Assembly: GCA_041485845.1 (NCBI GenBank)
Contig: JBGPKH010000191.1
Location: forward strand, 1-13,313
From: OMOG01 sp041485845
Lineage (GTDB): Bacteria > Acidobacteriota > Terriglobia > Bryobacterales > Bryobacteraceae
DNA: 13,313 nt
Direction: 5' to 3'
The notes beneath the pieces are model-generated. The model did no database searches, was not told the origin of the DNA, and worked only from the letters and a program-made list of their open reading frames with translations. A program made the translations under genes and the position numbers. The stretch's first letter is position 1; the number at the start of each line of letters is the position of its first letter. Shown in pieces: positions 12,892-13,313 of this stretch.

Positions 12892-13313
12892 ATGCAATCA
12901 ACTTCTCTCACAACATTCCACCGGCTGGCCGGCTTTGCCTTCATGGCTGCCTCGCTGGTTACGCCGCTCCGCGCGGCGCAGGAAACCGAGCTTAAGGATG
13001 AGACTGGCAAAACCATCCTCAAGTACGTGATTGAAGCGCCACCTGGCATCGCGGCCGCCGGCGCCATGGACCCGGCGAAGCAGGTTGGCCTGATACTCTG
13101 CTCGCAGGAGCACGACACGCCTACCGGCAACGATCTGTTCCCGGTGCGCCAGTCTCTGCTGCGCCAGGGACTCCTCGATCGTTACGTGCTGATCGCTCCC
13201 GCTCCGCAGGGCCGGAAATTCGGCCCCGACGATCACCAACCGATTGAAAACCTTATCGCCTGGGCGAAGAAGACGTATCCCATCAATCCGCGCCGCGTGT
13301 ATATGTACGGAAA
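12892..13313 (+). CDS. Secreted alpha/beta-hydrolase (esterase/PHB-depolymerase-like), partial
   Basis: 140 residues are present and the gene runs off the right edge. GGAGG at 12881-12885, 6 nt before the ATG, fixes the start. Residues 1-28 are a Sec signal (FAFMAASLVTPLRAAQ). A strand with KQVGLILCSQEHDTP follows, then YVLIAPAPQG and IENLIAWAKKTYPINPRRVY. That ends in MYG plus one codon (AA-), exactly where the nucleophile elbow G-x-S-x-G would begin. The 'ID(P)xRVY(L/M)xG' block is typical of LpqC/PHB-depolymerase-type and related dienelactone-hydrolase-like enzymes. The catalytic Ser, Asp and His all lie beyond the window, so activity cannot be checked. The substrate is unknown; the protein is probably periplasmic or extracellular. 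Confidence 0.78.
   Translation, partial: MQSTSLTTFHRLAGFAFMAASLVTPLRAAQETELKDETGKTILKYVIEAPPGIAAAGAMDPAKQVGLILCSQEHDTPTGNDLFPVRQSLLRQGLLDRYVLIAPAPQGRKFGPDDHQPIENLIAWAKKTYPINPRRVYMYG

Noticed and set aside
1..13313. CRISPR array, phage genes or a defence system
   Set aside because: No regularly spaced short repeats, cas, integrase, restriction or toxin-antitoxin genes could be found on either strand.

Overview
The window looks like chromosomal DNA of an Acidobacteriota member of the Solibacter/Bryobacter type. That is an inference from three things: a paired DUF1592 + DUF1552 operon, an ASPIC/UnbV beta-propeller protein, and high-GC genes with clear GGAGG/AAGG ribosome-binding sites and TATACT or TACAAT -10-like boxes. 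Planctomycetota or Verrucomicrobiota carry the same families and cannot be excluded. No rRNA, tRNA, CRISPR array or complete mobile element was seen.

Layout. 1-840 (minus) is the N-terminal 280 residues of a secreted NHL-repeat beta-propeller protein whose gene runs off the left edge. 841-1406 holds an 8-bp-arm palindrome followed by a broken DUF6788-type gene, probably the remnant of a mobile element. 1407-2780 (minus) encodes a secreted glycoside-hydrolase-like protein with a DUF4832-type C-terminus. 2781-3136 has no recognisable gene. 3137-6452 (minus) is a two-gene operon with a 29-nt overlap: a di-haem-motif DUF1587/1595/1592/1588/1585 protein, then a Tat-exported DUF1552 protein. Divergent to it, about 6568-8238 (plus), is a seven-repeat FG-GAP/ASPIC-UnbV (CRTAC1-like) propeller. 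Converging on that is an exported 8-TPR protein (8262-9182, minus).

9183-9821 is the most irregular part. It holds a decayed plus-strand TPR gene with frameshifts. Embedded in it is a 75-bp near-identical copy of the 5' end of the next gene. A strong leader hairpin and a G10 tract just before a start codon follow. 9822-12820 is a translationally coupled pair of exported leucine-rich-repeat proteins. The first is two complete LRR modules fused in tandem, and each of the three modules in the pair opens with the same W-V-x3-G motif. The window ends inside a secreted alpha/beta-hydrolase gene (12892 onward).

How the genes fit together. Every intact gene encodes a predicted exported protein with a Sec or Tat signal: propellers, TPR, LRR, c-type cytochrome and hydrolases. 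The region therefore reads as an envelope or extracellular set rather than a defence or metabolic operon. Only the DUF1592/DUF1552 pair and the LRR pair are joined tightly enough by overlap to infer joint function. Links between the other blocks are by proximity only.
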